Assembly: GCA_017858295.1 (NCBI GenBank)
Contig: JAFMBU010000108.1
Span: 1-5,928, forward strand
Length of the DNA stretch: 5,928 nt
Direction: 5' to 3'
From: Porticoccaceae bacterium
Lineage (GTDB): Bacteria > Pseudomonadota > Gammaproteobacteria > Pseudomonadales > Porticoccaceae
Shown here: positions 1-5,482 of the stretch, in pieces
Position numbering within the stretch: position 1 is the stretch's first letter
How the letters are laid out: every line of letters begins with the position of its first letter
Program-made: the position numbers and the translations under genes
Notes under the pieces: model-generated
What the model was told of the DNA's origin: nothing
Seen by the model: only the letters and a program-made list of their open reading frames with translations
Databases searched by the model: none

Positions 1-74
1 CCTGTCATCCTGAGCGAAGCCGAAGGATCTCCCGCAGACTGGCTGAGATCCCTCCACTGCGGTCGGGATGACAG
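1..74. repeat. Palindromic dispersed repeat, copy 1
   Basis: This non-coding repeat is identical to a second copy at 147-200 over its first 54 bases and similar for the next 20. It is a nested palindrome. The outer arms are CTGTCATCC (2-10) and GGATGACAG (66-74), and the inner arms are GGATCTC (25-31) and GAGATCC (45-51). The core GTCATCCTGAGCGAAG resembles widely scattered REP or MITE-like repeats found between genes in many bacteria. It may extend left of the window. Reading frames across it only translate the repeat. It could fold in RNA and protect or terminate the ahpF transcript arriving from the right, but that is inference. Confidence 0.85.
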
Positions 75-134
75 TTGGGTCGCGGTCGGGATGACAGTCG
101 GGTCGCGGTTGGGATGACAGTTGGATTGCGGCGG
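66..134. repeat. 23-bp tandem repeat, three units
   Basis: Three tandem units begin at 66, 89 and 112, each starting with GGATGACAG and continuing with a G-rich TGGGTCGCGG-like segment. The third unit is the most diverged. The GGATGACAG core is the right arm of the palindromic repeat that precedes it, so the array looks like an expansion of that arm. There are no unique spacers between units. Confidence 0.85.
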
Positions 135-146
135 ACGACTCCCAAA

Positions 147-220
147 CCTGTCATCCTGAGCGAAGCCGAAGGATCTCCCGCAGACTGGCTGAGATCCCTC
201 AACTAGGGTCGGAATGACAT
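147..220. repeat. Palindromic dispersed repeat, copy 2
   Basis: Second copy of the repeat at 1-74. Positions 147-200 match copy 1 base for base. The last 20 bases differ at a few sites, so the right arm here reads GGAATGACAT instead of GGGATGACAG. The inner palindrome GGATCTC/GAGATCC is intact, while the outer arm pairing is weakened. It ends 26 bp downstream of the ahpF stop codon, with no T-rich terminator between, so this hairpin is the nearest candidate for the 3' end structure of the ahpF message. Confidence 0.85.
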
Positions 221-246
221 AATGCCAGCCCTTCAGGCAAAACAAC

Positions 247-1863
247 TTAAGACGCTATCGCCATCTTTTCAGTATTCTCACTGTAAAACAGCTCCTCAAG
301 TCGATCCCCTTCAGTCATCAAGTATTCGAAAGAGGACAATGATGCTTTCGACCCTTCACCCATGGAAATAATAATCTGCTTATAGGGCACAGTAGTCACA
401 TCGCCACAGGCATAAATGCCGGCTTCCGATGTTTGGCATTTCTCGTTAATTACAATCTCACCAAAACGGGTCTTCTCAACCAGGTCACCCAAAAAGACAC
501 TGTTGGGTATCAGGCCAATCTGCACAAAGATGCCATCCAATTTGAGACTGTGTTCCGTGTCTGTAGCGCGATCAATATACTCAATCGCTGAGACCTTACC
601 ATTGGTGGCAGTGATCTCCTTGGTGGCAACATTCTTGTGAATGGTAATGTTGGGCTTAGCCATAGCCTTATCCACTAGTATTTGATCGGCTTTAAGGTCC
701 GGCATAAATTCAAATACATTGACCGATTTAACCATGCCTGCCAGATCCAATGCCGCTTCGATCCCTGAGTTGCCGCCGCCAATTACCGCAACATCTTTGC
801 CTTTAAAGAATGGACCGTCGCAGTGAGGGCAGTAGGCTACGCCATTGCCCACATTCTCCTTTTCACCCGGGACACCCAGCTCGCGCCAGTTGGCACCAGT
901 GGCGATAATCAGGGTTTTGGTGAAGATTTTCTCCCCGGAGGAGAGAGTGACAGTCTTGATATCGCCGCCCTCAACCTCTGTGACCTTAAGATATTCCTTA
1001 AAGGTAATTTCATATTCATTCATATGAGATTGAAGAGCACCGGACAATTCGGGGCCGGTGGTCTTAGACACTGAGATAAAGTTCTCGATGCCCATGGTAT
1101 CTTTTAGCTGGCCGCCAATACGGTCAGCGACCAAGGTGACTTTTAACCCTTTTCGGGCACTGTAAATCGCTGCGCTAGCACCTGCGGGTCCGCCGCCGAT
1201 AATGGTCACATCTTGCAGGGGCAGGGACGCCTGATCGCTGCTGCTCAGAGCTGCTGGCGGAGCGCGCTGGATCAACTTGTCAATCAGCTGAGCTGTATCC
1301 ACTTTACCATTAGCGAATAACTCGCCATTTAGATAAACGCTGGGCACACCTTGAATATCACGCTCTTTGATCAGCGTTTGGTAGTGGCCACCATCGATCA
1401 TCTCGGTGCTGATGTTAGGGTTTAGCAGTGCAAACTGATTCAACGACTGCACAACATCTGGGCAGTTGTGACAGCTGAGGCTAATAAATACCTCAAAATG
1501 TAGTTCTTCCTCGACGCCGGCAATAAGTTTTTTAACGCTGTCATCGAGCTTTAATGGGGTACCAGAGGCATGCAGTATGGCCAGTATCAACGAGTTAAAT
1601 TCATGGCCGCTAGGAATACCTGAAAAACGAATTCCTGTATCAACGCCATCGGCTTGCATAAGAAAGCTGATGGGACTGCGCAACAGACCGTCCATATCCC
1701 TTTGTTCAAGTTGAATATGCTCACTCTGCTTTGAGATGTCGCTTAAAAACGTGACTAATTCAGCGCGTTTTTCGTGCTCACCGGTTTGCAACACAAAGGT
1801 CACAGCCTTCTGCATATTGGCGGTGTAGCCTTTGACAGCTTGTAAGATCTCATTGGTTAACAT
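247..1863 (-). CDS. ahpF: Alkyl hydroperoxide reductase subunit F (NADH-dependent peroxiredoxin reductase)
   Basis: AhpF is a cytoplasmic FAD flavoprotein that passes electrons from NADH to oxidised AhpC. The 538-residue product has the full family layout. An N-terminal double-thioredoxin-fold domain (about 1-200) contains the CHNC dithiol (C131, C134). A thioredoxin-reductase-like part follows, with the FAD-binding GGGPAG (223-228), the CPHC redox centre (C345, C348), the NADH-binding GGGNSG (362-367) and the second FAD motif GIYACGDVT (482-490). C345 and C348 have the same numbers as in E. coli AhpF (521 residues); the C-terminus is slightly longer here. The open frame extends 20 codons further upstream, but Met at 1863 is chosen because AGAGGA lies 8 nt before it and the conserved MLTNEILQ-type N-terminus begins there. 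It lies 153 bp downstream of ahpC, separated by a terminator, so it is probably expressed by read-through or from a weak promoter of its own. Confidence 0.97.
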   Translation of the reverse strand: MLTNEILQAVKGYTANMQKAVTFVLQTGEHEKRAELVTFLSDISKQSEHIQLEQRDMDGLLRSPISFLMQADGVDTGIRFSGIPSGHEFNSLILAILHASGTPLKLDDSVKKLIAGVEEELHFEVFISLSCHNCPDVVQSLNQFALLNPNISTEMIDGGHYQTLIKERDIQGVPSVYLNGELFANGKVDTAQLIDKLIQRAPPAALSSSDQASLPLQDVTIIGGGPAGASAAIYSARKGLKVTLVADRIGGQLKDTMGIENFISVSKTTGPELSGALQSHMNEYEITFKEYLKVTEVEGGDIKTVTLSSGEKIFTKTLIIATGANWRELGVPGEKENVGNGVAYCPHCDGPFFKGKDVAVIGGGNSGIEAALDLAGMVKSVNVFEFMPDLKADQILVDKAMAKPNITIHKNVATKEITATNGKVSAIEYIDRATDTEHSLKLDGIFVQIGLIPNSVFLGDLVEKTRFGEIVINEKCQTSEAGIYACGDVTTVPYKQIIISMGEGSKASLSSFEYLMTEGDRLEELFYSENTEKMAIAS

Positions 1864-1871
1864 ACTGCGGT

Positions 1872-1877
1872 TCCTCT
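1872..1877 (-). promoter_or_regulatory. Ribosome binding site of ahpF
   Basis: On the minus strand AGAGGA lies 8 nt before the ATG at 1863. It decides the start: the upstream in-frame ATG at 1923 has no such site and falls in the foot of the terminator hairpin. Confidence 0.75.
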
Positions 1878-1917
1878 GGTAAAAATACGAATAGTAATTA
1901 ATACAGATAGTAATTGA

Positions 1918-1961
1918 GGTCAAAAATTAGGCCCTGAGAAAAAAGCCTCAGAGCCTAATTT
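1918..1961 (-). terminator. Intrinsic terminator between ahpC and ahpF
   Basis: Arms at 1947-1961 and 1924-1938 form a 15-bp stem around an 8-nt loop, followed in the leftward transcript by a run of five U. The only imperfect position (1933/1952) is a G-U wobble in the leftward RNA but a C-A mismatch in the rightward RNA, so the structure fits the ahpC direction. It begins about 55 nt after the ahpC stop and ends about 55 nt before the ahpF start. The likely role is to limit read-through, so that AhpC is made in excess of AhpF. TTGACC at 1918-1923 overlaps its tail and could be a -35 element for ahpF, but no convincing -10 lies at the right distance. Confidence 0.82.
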
Positions 1962-2016
1962 ACTTGCCATTTAAATAGCTAATGGACTTATACAATAAAA
2001 CGCATTTTGCAGGTGC

Positions 2017-2580
2017 TTAGATCTTGCCAACCAGATCCAAAGATGGCGCCAATGTAGCTTCGCCTTCTTTCCAAGCAGCTGGACATACTTCACCTGGGTG
2101 AGCGGCAACATACTGTGCAGCTTTAACTTTGCGCAGCAGATCTTCCGCGTCACGGCCAATACCTTCAGCAGTGATTTCCATTGCCTGAACAATACCGTCT
2201 GGATCCACAATAAAAGTACCGCGGTTTGCAAGGCCTTGATCTTCACGCATAACGTCAAAATCGCGACAAATTTGACCCGTTGGATCGCCAATCATGGTGT
2301 ATTGAATCTTGCCGATAGTCTCTGAAGAGTCGTGCCATGCTTTGTGTGTGAAGTGAGTGTCAGTAGACACTGAGTAAACTTCAACACCGCGTGACTGCAG
2401 CTCTGCATAGTGATCAGCAACATCGCCAAGCTCAGTTGGGCAAACAAAGGTAAAGTCGGCGGGGTAAAAGAAAAAGATCGACCACTTGCCAGCAATATCC
2501 TTTTCTGAAACTTCAATAAATTCTCCTGCTTTGAAGGCAGATGCATTGAAAGGTTTAACTTTTGTGTTAATAAGTGCCAT
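2017..2580 (-). CDS. ahpC: Alkyl hydroperoxide reductase subunit C (2-Cys peroxiredoxin)
   Basis: AhpC is a cytoplasmic typical 2-Cys peroxiredoxin that reduces H2O2, organic hydroperoxides and peroxynitrite and is then recycled by AhpF. The 187-residue protein has the usual length of the enteric AhpC. The active-site signature is P40-T44-C47 in FYPADFTFVCPTE, with C47 the peroxidatic cysteine. R120 is a likely active-site arginine, and C166 in the VCPAAW motif is the resolving cysteine. The C-terminus APSLDLVGKI is like that of E. coli AhpC. An extra cysteine is C105. The start is fixed by AAGGAG 6 nt upstream. It is divergent from oxyR across a 207-bp control region and is followed by a terminator before ahpF. 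No frameshift or missing catalytic residue is seen. Confidence 0.98.
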   Translation of the reverse strand: MALINTKVKPFNASAFKAGEFIEVSEKDIAGKWSIFFFYPADFTFVCPTELGDVADHYAELQSRGVEVYSVSTDTHFTHKAWHDSSETIGKIQYTMIGDPTGQICRDFDVMREDQGLANRGTFIVDPDGIVQAMEITAEGIGRDAEDLLRKVKAAQYVAAHPGEVCPAAWKEGEATLAPSLDLVGKI

Positions 2581-2586
2581 GGTGGG

Positions 2587-2592
2587 CTCCTT
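2587..2592 (-). promoter_or_regulatory. Ribosome binding site of ahpC
   Basis: AAGGAG on the minus strand lies 6 nt before the ATG. It is a strong Shine-Dalgarno sequence, in keeping with an abundant protein. Confidence 0.85.
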
Positions 2593-2663
2593 GTTGGGGT
2601 TAGTGTTATTGAGTTGGTGGCTAGTAAGTCGTTTTCAAGACCTGTTACTTAAACTCTGACGAC

Positions 2664-2691
2664 ACTATAAGAGTATCTTGTAGTTCGTTAA
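2664..2691 (-). promoter_or_regulatory. Candidate ahpC promoter
   Basis: Reading leftward, TTAACG (2691-2686, 4 of 6 consensus) and TATAGT (2669-2664, 5 of 6) are separated by 16 bp. This predicts a transcript start near 2657 and a leader of about 77 nt. The poor -35 suits a promoter that needs an activator. The candidate OxyR box begins 15 bp upstream of the -35. Called by eye; other alignments are possible. Confidence 0.5.
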
Positions 2692-2705
2692 AGTTGATTG
2701 TTTAT

Positions 2706-2742
2706 ATTGTTACGTTCTATTTAATAGATTATATTAGCCTTA
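2706..2742. promoter_or_regulatory. Candidate OxyR binding box
   Basis: The known OxyR motif is four tetranucleotides, ATAG-N7-CTAT-N7-ATAG-N7-CTAT. With that spacing this site reads ATTG, CTAT, ATTA, CTTA, which matches 11 of 16 positions. The strongest half is 2706-2720. It is centred about 67 bp upstream of the predicted ahpC start and covers the whole predicted oxyR core promoter. That fits activation of ahpC together with repression of oxyR, as known for OxyR elsewhere. The match is partial, so this remains a candidate. Confidence 0.45.
2707..2735 (+). promoter_or_regulatory. Candidate oxyR promoter
   Basis: TTGTTA (2707-2712, 4 of 6) and TATATT (2730-2735, 5 of 6) are separated by the ideal 17 bp. 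This predicts a start near 2742 and a leader of about 46 nt to the ATG at 2788. Both elements lie within the candidate OxyR box, so bound OxyR would block the polymerase. Confidence 0.5.
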
Positions 2743-2787
2743 GAATAAAACAATCTCTACAGCATGCTCCACTTGGGTGATATTTTC

Positions 2788-3675
2788 ATGATCTCGACTA
2801 AACAACTTTCCTATGCCCTAGCAGTAGAGCGCACTTTACACTTCAAAAAGGCCGCCGCCGACTGCAATATCAGTCAGTCGGCACTGAGCACAGCACTGAG
2901 GGAGTTGGAGCGCCAGCTAGGGTTACAGATATTTGAGCGGGACAACAAGAAGGTGCTGGTGACACCCACCGGACGAGAAATACTCGATCGGGCGCGGAGC
3001 ATCATCTCTCAGGTCAATGAGTTGCAGCAGTTGGCGGACAATCAGCAGTTGCCCCTGAGCTTTCCCATTACTGTGGGTGTGATTCCGACAATTGCGCCTT
3101 ATCTACTGCCGAAACTTTTTCCATTGCTAAACAAGCTGCACCCGGGCGCACAGCTGACCATTGTTGAGGAGCAATCCCATGTGTTGGTGGATATGGTCAA
3201 GCGTGGGGAAATCGATACCGCAGTGCTGGCAATGCCTTTTCCCTGCGAAGGGTTGCTGAGTTTGGAGTTTTGGCAGGAAGACTTTTATTGGATCGCCCTC
3301 AAGGGTGAAAAGCACACCAATCAAACGGAAATCACCAGCAATGAGTTAATTGATAGCCGCCTGATGCTGCTCAGTGAAGGGCACTGTCTTAAAGATCATA
3401 TTCTCGCAGCCTGTAATTTTCCCGAGCAGACCGCCAATCATGGCTTTGGGGCCACTAGCTTGCATACCTTAGTACAAATGGTATTGGGCAACTTGGGAAC
3501 CACCCTTATCCCAGAGATGGCCCTGGAGCAGCTTACCCGTCAAAGTGATCAGCTCACCGCAGTGCATCTCAATGAGCCCAGTCCACATCGCAGCCTGTCA
3601 TTTATTATTCGACCTAATTACACCCGTATTGCCTGTGTTGAAGCGTTGATTAAGGTCTGTAAGCGGGCGCTTTAA
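2788..3675 (+). CDS. oxyR: Peroxide-sensing LysR-family regulator OxyR
   Basis: OxyR is a cytoplasmic DNA-binding tetramer that senses H2O2 and activates antioxidant genes such as ahpC. The 295-residue product has an N-terminal winged helix-turn-helix (about 1-60, with AAADCNISQSALSTALRELE). A LysR substrate-binding-type sensor domain (about 90-290) follows, starting with GVIPTIAPYLLP. The sensor domain carries EGHCLKDH and AACNF, giving C200 and C209; their spacing and context match C199 and C208 of E. coli OxyR (305 residues), which form the regulatory disulfide. This pair separates it from general LysR regulators. An in-frame ATG at 2764 would add 8 residues but lacks a ribosome site. The ATG at 2788 has GGGTGA 7 nt upstream and gives the conserved N-terminus, so it is preferred. 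Extra cysteines are C26, C153, C283 and C291. It is transcribed away from ahpC, its expected target. Confidence 0.93.
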   Translation: MISTKQLSYALAVERTLHFKKAAADCNISQSALSTALRELERQLGLQIFERDNKKVLVTPTGREILDRARSIISQVNELQQLADNQQLPLSFPITVGVIPTIAPYLLPKLFPLLNKLHPGAQLTIVEEQSHVLVDMVKRGEIDTAVLAMPFPCEGLLSLEFWQEDFYWIALKGEKHTNQTEITSNELIDSRLMLLSEGHCLKDHILAACNFPEQTANHGFGATSLHTLVQMVLGNLGTTLIPEMALEQLTRQSDQLTAVHLNEPSPHRSLSFIIRPNYTRIACVEALIKVCKRAL

Positions 3676-3981
3676 GTTTAGAGGCACGCGGTAATGGCGA
3701 ATATTTTTTTAGTCTTATGGTGCGATGGTAGTTGGTGCAGTAGATAGTAGGGCTGGGGAAATATGCACCGTGCTGCGTAGCTCGGAGAGGGCTCTTTAAG
3801 TCAAATTAGCTGTTTTTTTTATTGAAAATAATGATCAGTTTAAATTCTGGGTGTTACTTTTAGTGTTGCAAAGATCCAATGCCCTTAACCTCTTGGTTGT
3901 AGCTTTTTAGCAGTCTTTGGCAGTTACCGGAGCTACCAGCTTTAGATGTGACGCTTGATATTGTCATTAAATGTCTACTCC
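3676..3981. other. Intergenic region with no recognisable gene
   Basis: No open frame with credible protein features is seen between oxyR and the fic control region. Two T-runs, 3704-3710 and 3813-3820, could end rightward transcripts, but neither follows a strong hairpin; the first has only a 3-bp CGC/GCG stem before it. GGTGCA (3734-3739) and TGCACC (3764-3769) are an inverted pair around a 24-base loop. No small RNA can be supported. Confidence 0.5.
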
Positions 3982-3988
3982 CTATACA
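3961..3988 (+). promoter_or_regulatory. Candidate fic promoter
   Basis: TTGTCA (3961-3966, 5 of 6 consensus) and TATACA (3983-3988, 4 of 6) are separated by 16 bp. The -10 coincides with the first arm of the upstream operator unit, so a bound repressor would cover it. Other promoters in this AT-rich stretch are possible, for example a TATAAA at 4018-4023. Confidence 0.4.
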
Positions 3989-4009
3989 TATTGCAAAAAA
4001 TATGTATAG
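3982..4009. promoter_or_regulatory. Operator-like inverted repeat, unit 1, upstream of fic
   Basis: CTATACATATT (3982-3992) and AATATGTATAG (3999-4009) are perfect 11-bp inverted arms around GCAAAA. Written as half-sites, this is TATACATAT-N9-TATGTATAG. The same arrangement recurs 41 bp downstream. There is no T-run after it, and the stem is almost all A-T, so a dimeric DNA-binding protein site is more likely than a terminator. The C-terminal winged helix of the adjacent Fic protein is the natural candidate ligand (inference). Confidence 0.65.
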
Positions 4010-4023
4010 ATAATCCATATAAA

Positions 4024-4050
4024 TATACATATACTGCCTCTAATGTATAG
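4024..4050. promoter_or_regulatory. Operator-like inverted repeat, unit 2, upstream of fic
   Basis: TATACATAT (4024-4032), nine bases, then AATGTATAG (4042-4050). Both half-sites lie exactly 41 bp after their counterparts in unit 1, and one arm base has changed (TATGTATAG to AATGTATAG). The N9 spacer sequence is unrelated to that of unit 1, so only the half-sites are conserved, as expected for protein-binding sites. It ends 12 bp before the fic ATG and would block transcription or initiation when occupied. Confidence 0.65.
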
Positions 4051-4062
4051 AAATAGCTGGAA

Positions 4063-5172
4063 ATGGATATGGCAGTTAACCTCAATCCCAATGACACCCA
4101 TCTTGCACCTTTACCCCTGAAGGGTGAAAGCGGTTTAGAGTCAGTAGCACTGCTCAAACAGGTAGCACAAGCTCACCGCTATTTGGCAGAGCTGAAAGGC
4201 GTTGCCAAAACCATCCCCAATGAAGCTATTCTAATTTCTACCTTGAGCATGCAAGAAGCCAAGGACAGTTCTGCTATCGAGAATATATTTACCACCCATG
4301 ATCAGCTGTTCCAGTCGCAAGTGCTGGGTGGGCAGCAGGTCAACCAAGCCACAAAAGAGGTTGAGAACTATCGGCGGGCCTTGTGGGAAAGCTACCAGCA
4401 AACCACAGGGTCAGGGCTGATTCGGTTAAATGACATACTTGCTGCACAAGAAATTGTAGAACCCACTAAACCAGGGCTGAGAAAAACACCCGGCACAGTG
4501 ATTGGTAATGCCAGTACAGGCAAGGTTATTTACACACCGCCTCAGCACCCCGATGATATCCAGTCGTTGATGACTAACCTGGTTGAATATATCAACGATG
4601 ATAGTCTTTCTGATCTGGACCCCTTGGTTAAAATGGCAATCATTCATCATCAGTTTGAGAGCATTCATCCATTTTATGATGGTAATGGTCGAACAGGGCG
4701 TATTCTGAATATTCTGTATCTGGTAAAAAATCAGCTGTTGGATTTGCCTATTTTGTATTTGAGCCGTTATATCGTCGAAACGAAAGACGATTACTATCGA
4801 CTGTTGCAATCTGTTCGGGAGCAGGGCGAGTGGGCTGAGTGGGTGAGCTATATTGTGAAAGGTATTGAGGTAACTGCAAGGGAAACAATTACTTTTGTAT
4901 ACCAGATGCATGGCCTGATAATGGCTACCAAGCAGCGTATGCGTACAGAATTGCCCAAGATTTATAGCCAGGAGTTACTGAACAACCTGTTCTTCCATCC
5001 CTATACCAAAGTACAGTTTGTGATTGATCAATTAGGTGTTAGTCGTATAACAGCCACTAAATACCTTGAGGCACTGACTGAGAAAGGCTTTGTAAGCAAA
5101 CATAAGGCGGGGCGTAATAATTATTACATTAACGAGCCGTTGGTTGCGCTAATTATGGGGCAAGAGAGTTAA
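4063..5172 (+). CDS. Class II Fic-domain protein (putative AMP-transferase) with C-terminal winged helix
   Basis: Fic enzymes transfer AMP, or another nucleotide part, from a nucleotide to a hydroxyl side chain of a target protein. The 369-residue product carries the inhibitory-helix motif SxxxEN (S69, E73, N74) before the catalytic domain, which defines class II autoinhibited Fic proteins. The flap region GTVIGNASTGKVIYTPP follows (about 144-160). The full catalytic motif HPFYDGNGRTGR (202-213) has H202 as base, D206 for metal and R210/R213 for phosphates. The last 60 residues (about 305-360) look like a winged helix, with a recognition-helix-like GVSRITATKYLEALTEKG. Length and layout resemble the Shewanella oneidensis Fic protein of known structure. 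The start may be ATG 4063 or ATG 4069; the second has GGA at better spacing, and neither ribosome site is strong. No antitoxin gene adjoins it. The target is unknown. Autoregulation through the upstream repeats is inferred. Confidence 0.94.
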   Translation: MDMAVNLNPNDTHLAPLPLKGESGLESVALLKQVAQAHRYLAELKGVAKTIPNEAILISTLSMQEAKDSSAIENIFTTHDQLFQSQVLGGQQVNQATKEVENYRRALWESYQQTTGSGLIRLNDILAAQEIVEPTKPGLRKTPGTVIGNASTGKVIYTPPQHPDDIQSLMTNLVEYINDDSLSDLDPLVKMAIIHHQFESIHPFYDGNGRTGRILNILYLVKNQLLDLPILYLSRYIVETKDDYYRLLQSVREQGEWAEWVSYIVKGIEVTARETITFVYQMHGLIMATKQRMRTELPKIYSQELLNNLFFHPYTKVQFVIDQLGVSRITATKYLEALTEKGFVSKHKAGRNNYYINEPLVALIMGQES

Positions 5173-5230
5173 CCCTGGTAGCGATTTAAATCTGAGTTAT
5201 TGTTTTGTGATCCCTAGACTTCCCAGGGTT
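5171..5230 (+). other. Long-loop inverted repeat after fic, not a clear terminator
   Basis: AACCCTGG (5171-5178), overlapping the fic stop, pairs perfectly with CCAGGGTT (5223-5230), which is followed by TT. The loop is 44 bases, so termination would be weak. The right arm is part of the presumed IS3 terminal repeat, and the match may be chance. Confidence 0.3.
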
Positions 5231-5241
5231 TTCTAGACACC
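5215..5241. mobile_element. Probable terminal inverted repeat (right end) of an IS3-family remnant
   Basis: The segment around CCCAGGGTTTTCTAGACA has the C-run, GGGTTT, CTGGA/CTAGA pattern I associate with IS3-group termini. It overlaps the restored stop codon of the IS3 transposase (5233-5235), as is usual for the 3' end of these elements. The outer boundary is uncertain; TGA at 5208 is an alternative edge. The other end is not in the window, so no target duplication can be tested. Confidence 0.5.
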
Positions 5242-5482
5242 GATTGATTCCAAAAGATACGCCTTTTCACAGTTAGCCGGCGATATGCCGCCTGTTTGAG
5301 TGCGGCGCTTTATTGGAGATGTAAGACATCTCTATGAAATTAAATATCTCAGTTTTCGCATCATCCCTTGTCGAGTAGATCTTCCGTTTTGTCGCTCGCT
5401 TTTGCGACGTGGCAAAGAAGCTCTCCGCAACCGCATTATCATGACCGTTACCACGTCGGCTTATCCAGTACTGCAGGCCTTG
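5233..5482 (-). pseudogene. IS3-family transposase (OrfB), C-terminal remnant, truncated and frameshifted
   Basis: The minus-strand translation contains SRRGNGHDNAVAESFF, the hallmark block of IS3-family DDE integrases that holds the final catalytic Glu, followed by KRKIYSTRDDAKTEIFNFIEM. After Tyr at 5321-5323 the frame runs into a stop at 5273. Shifting frame there continues with SPIKRR and then ISPANCEKAYLLESIGV, ending at a stop at 5233-5235, which is the normal IS3 C-terminus. This implies a net 2-base deletion (or 1-base gain) near 5320. The N-terminal part, including the first two catalytic Asp residues, is missing upstream of about 5480, where ISL3 sequence begins. It cannot encode an active transposase. 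The subgroup is not certain. Confidence 0.83.

Noticed and set aside
66..134. Possible CRISPR array from evenly spaced GGATGACAG
   Set aside because: The 23-bp units are contiguous near-identical tandem copies with no unique spacers.
5..202. Minus-strand 65-codon open frame
   Set aside because: It lies wholly within the palindromic and tandem repeats; its product is repeat translation with no ribosome site.
1864..1923. Twenty-residue N-terminal extension of AhpF
   Set aside because: It has no ribosome site, overlaps the terminator, is absent from the family, and a good start with AGAGGA lies downstream.
1971..2546. Minus-strand frames of 106 and 84 codons over ahpC, and the 75-codon frame opposite
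   Set aside because: These are shadows of ahpC in other frames, without recognisable domains.
2764..2787. Earlier ATG for OxyR
   Set aside because: It has no Shine-Dalgarno sequence and adds residues not seen in OxyR; ATG 2788 gives the family N-terminus.
3701..3710. T-run after oxyR as an intrinsic terminator
   Set aside because: Only a 3-bp stem precedes it, too weak to call.
3982..4009. Inverted repeat as a terminator
   Set aside because: It is nearly all A-T, has no following T-run, and is duplicated 41 bp on as half-sites with a different spacer, which fits protein binding better.
4426..4911. 161-codon minus-strand frame inside fic
   Set aside because: Antisense shadow of a clearly conserved Fic domain; no start signal or known motif.
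5300..5479. N-terminal 60 residues of the plus-strand frame that continues into the ISL3 remnant
   Set aside because: This stretch is the reverse strand of the IS3 transposase remnant; ISL3 similarity starts only near 5480.
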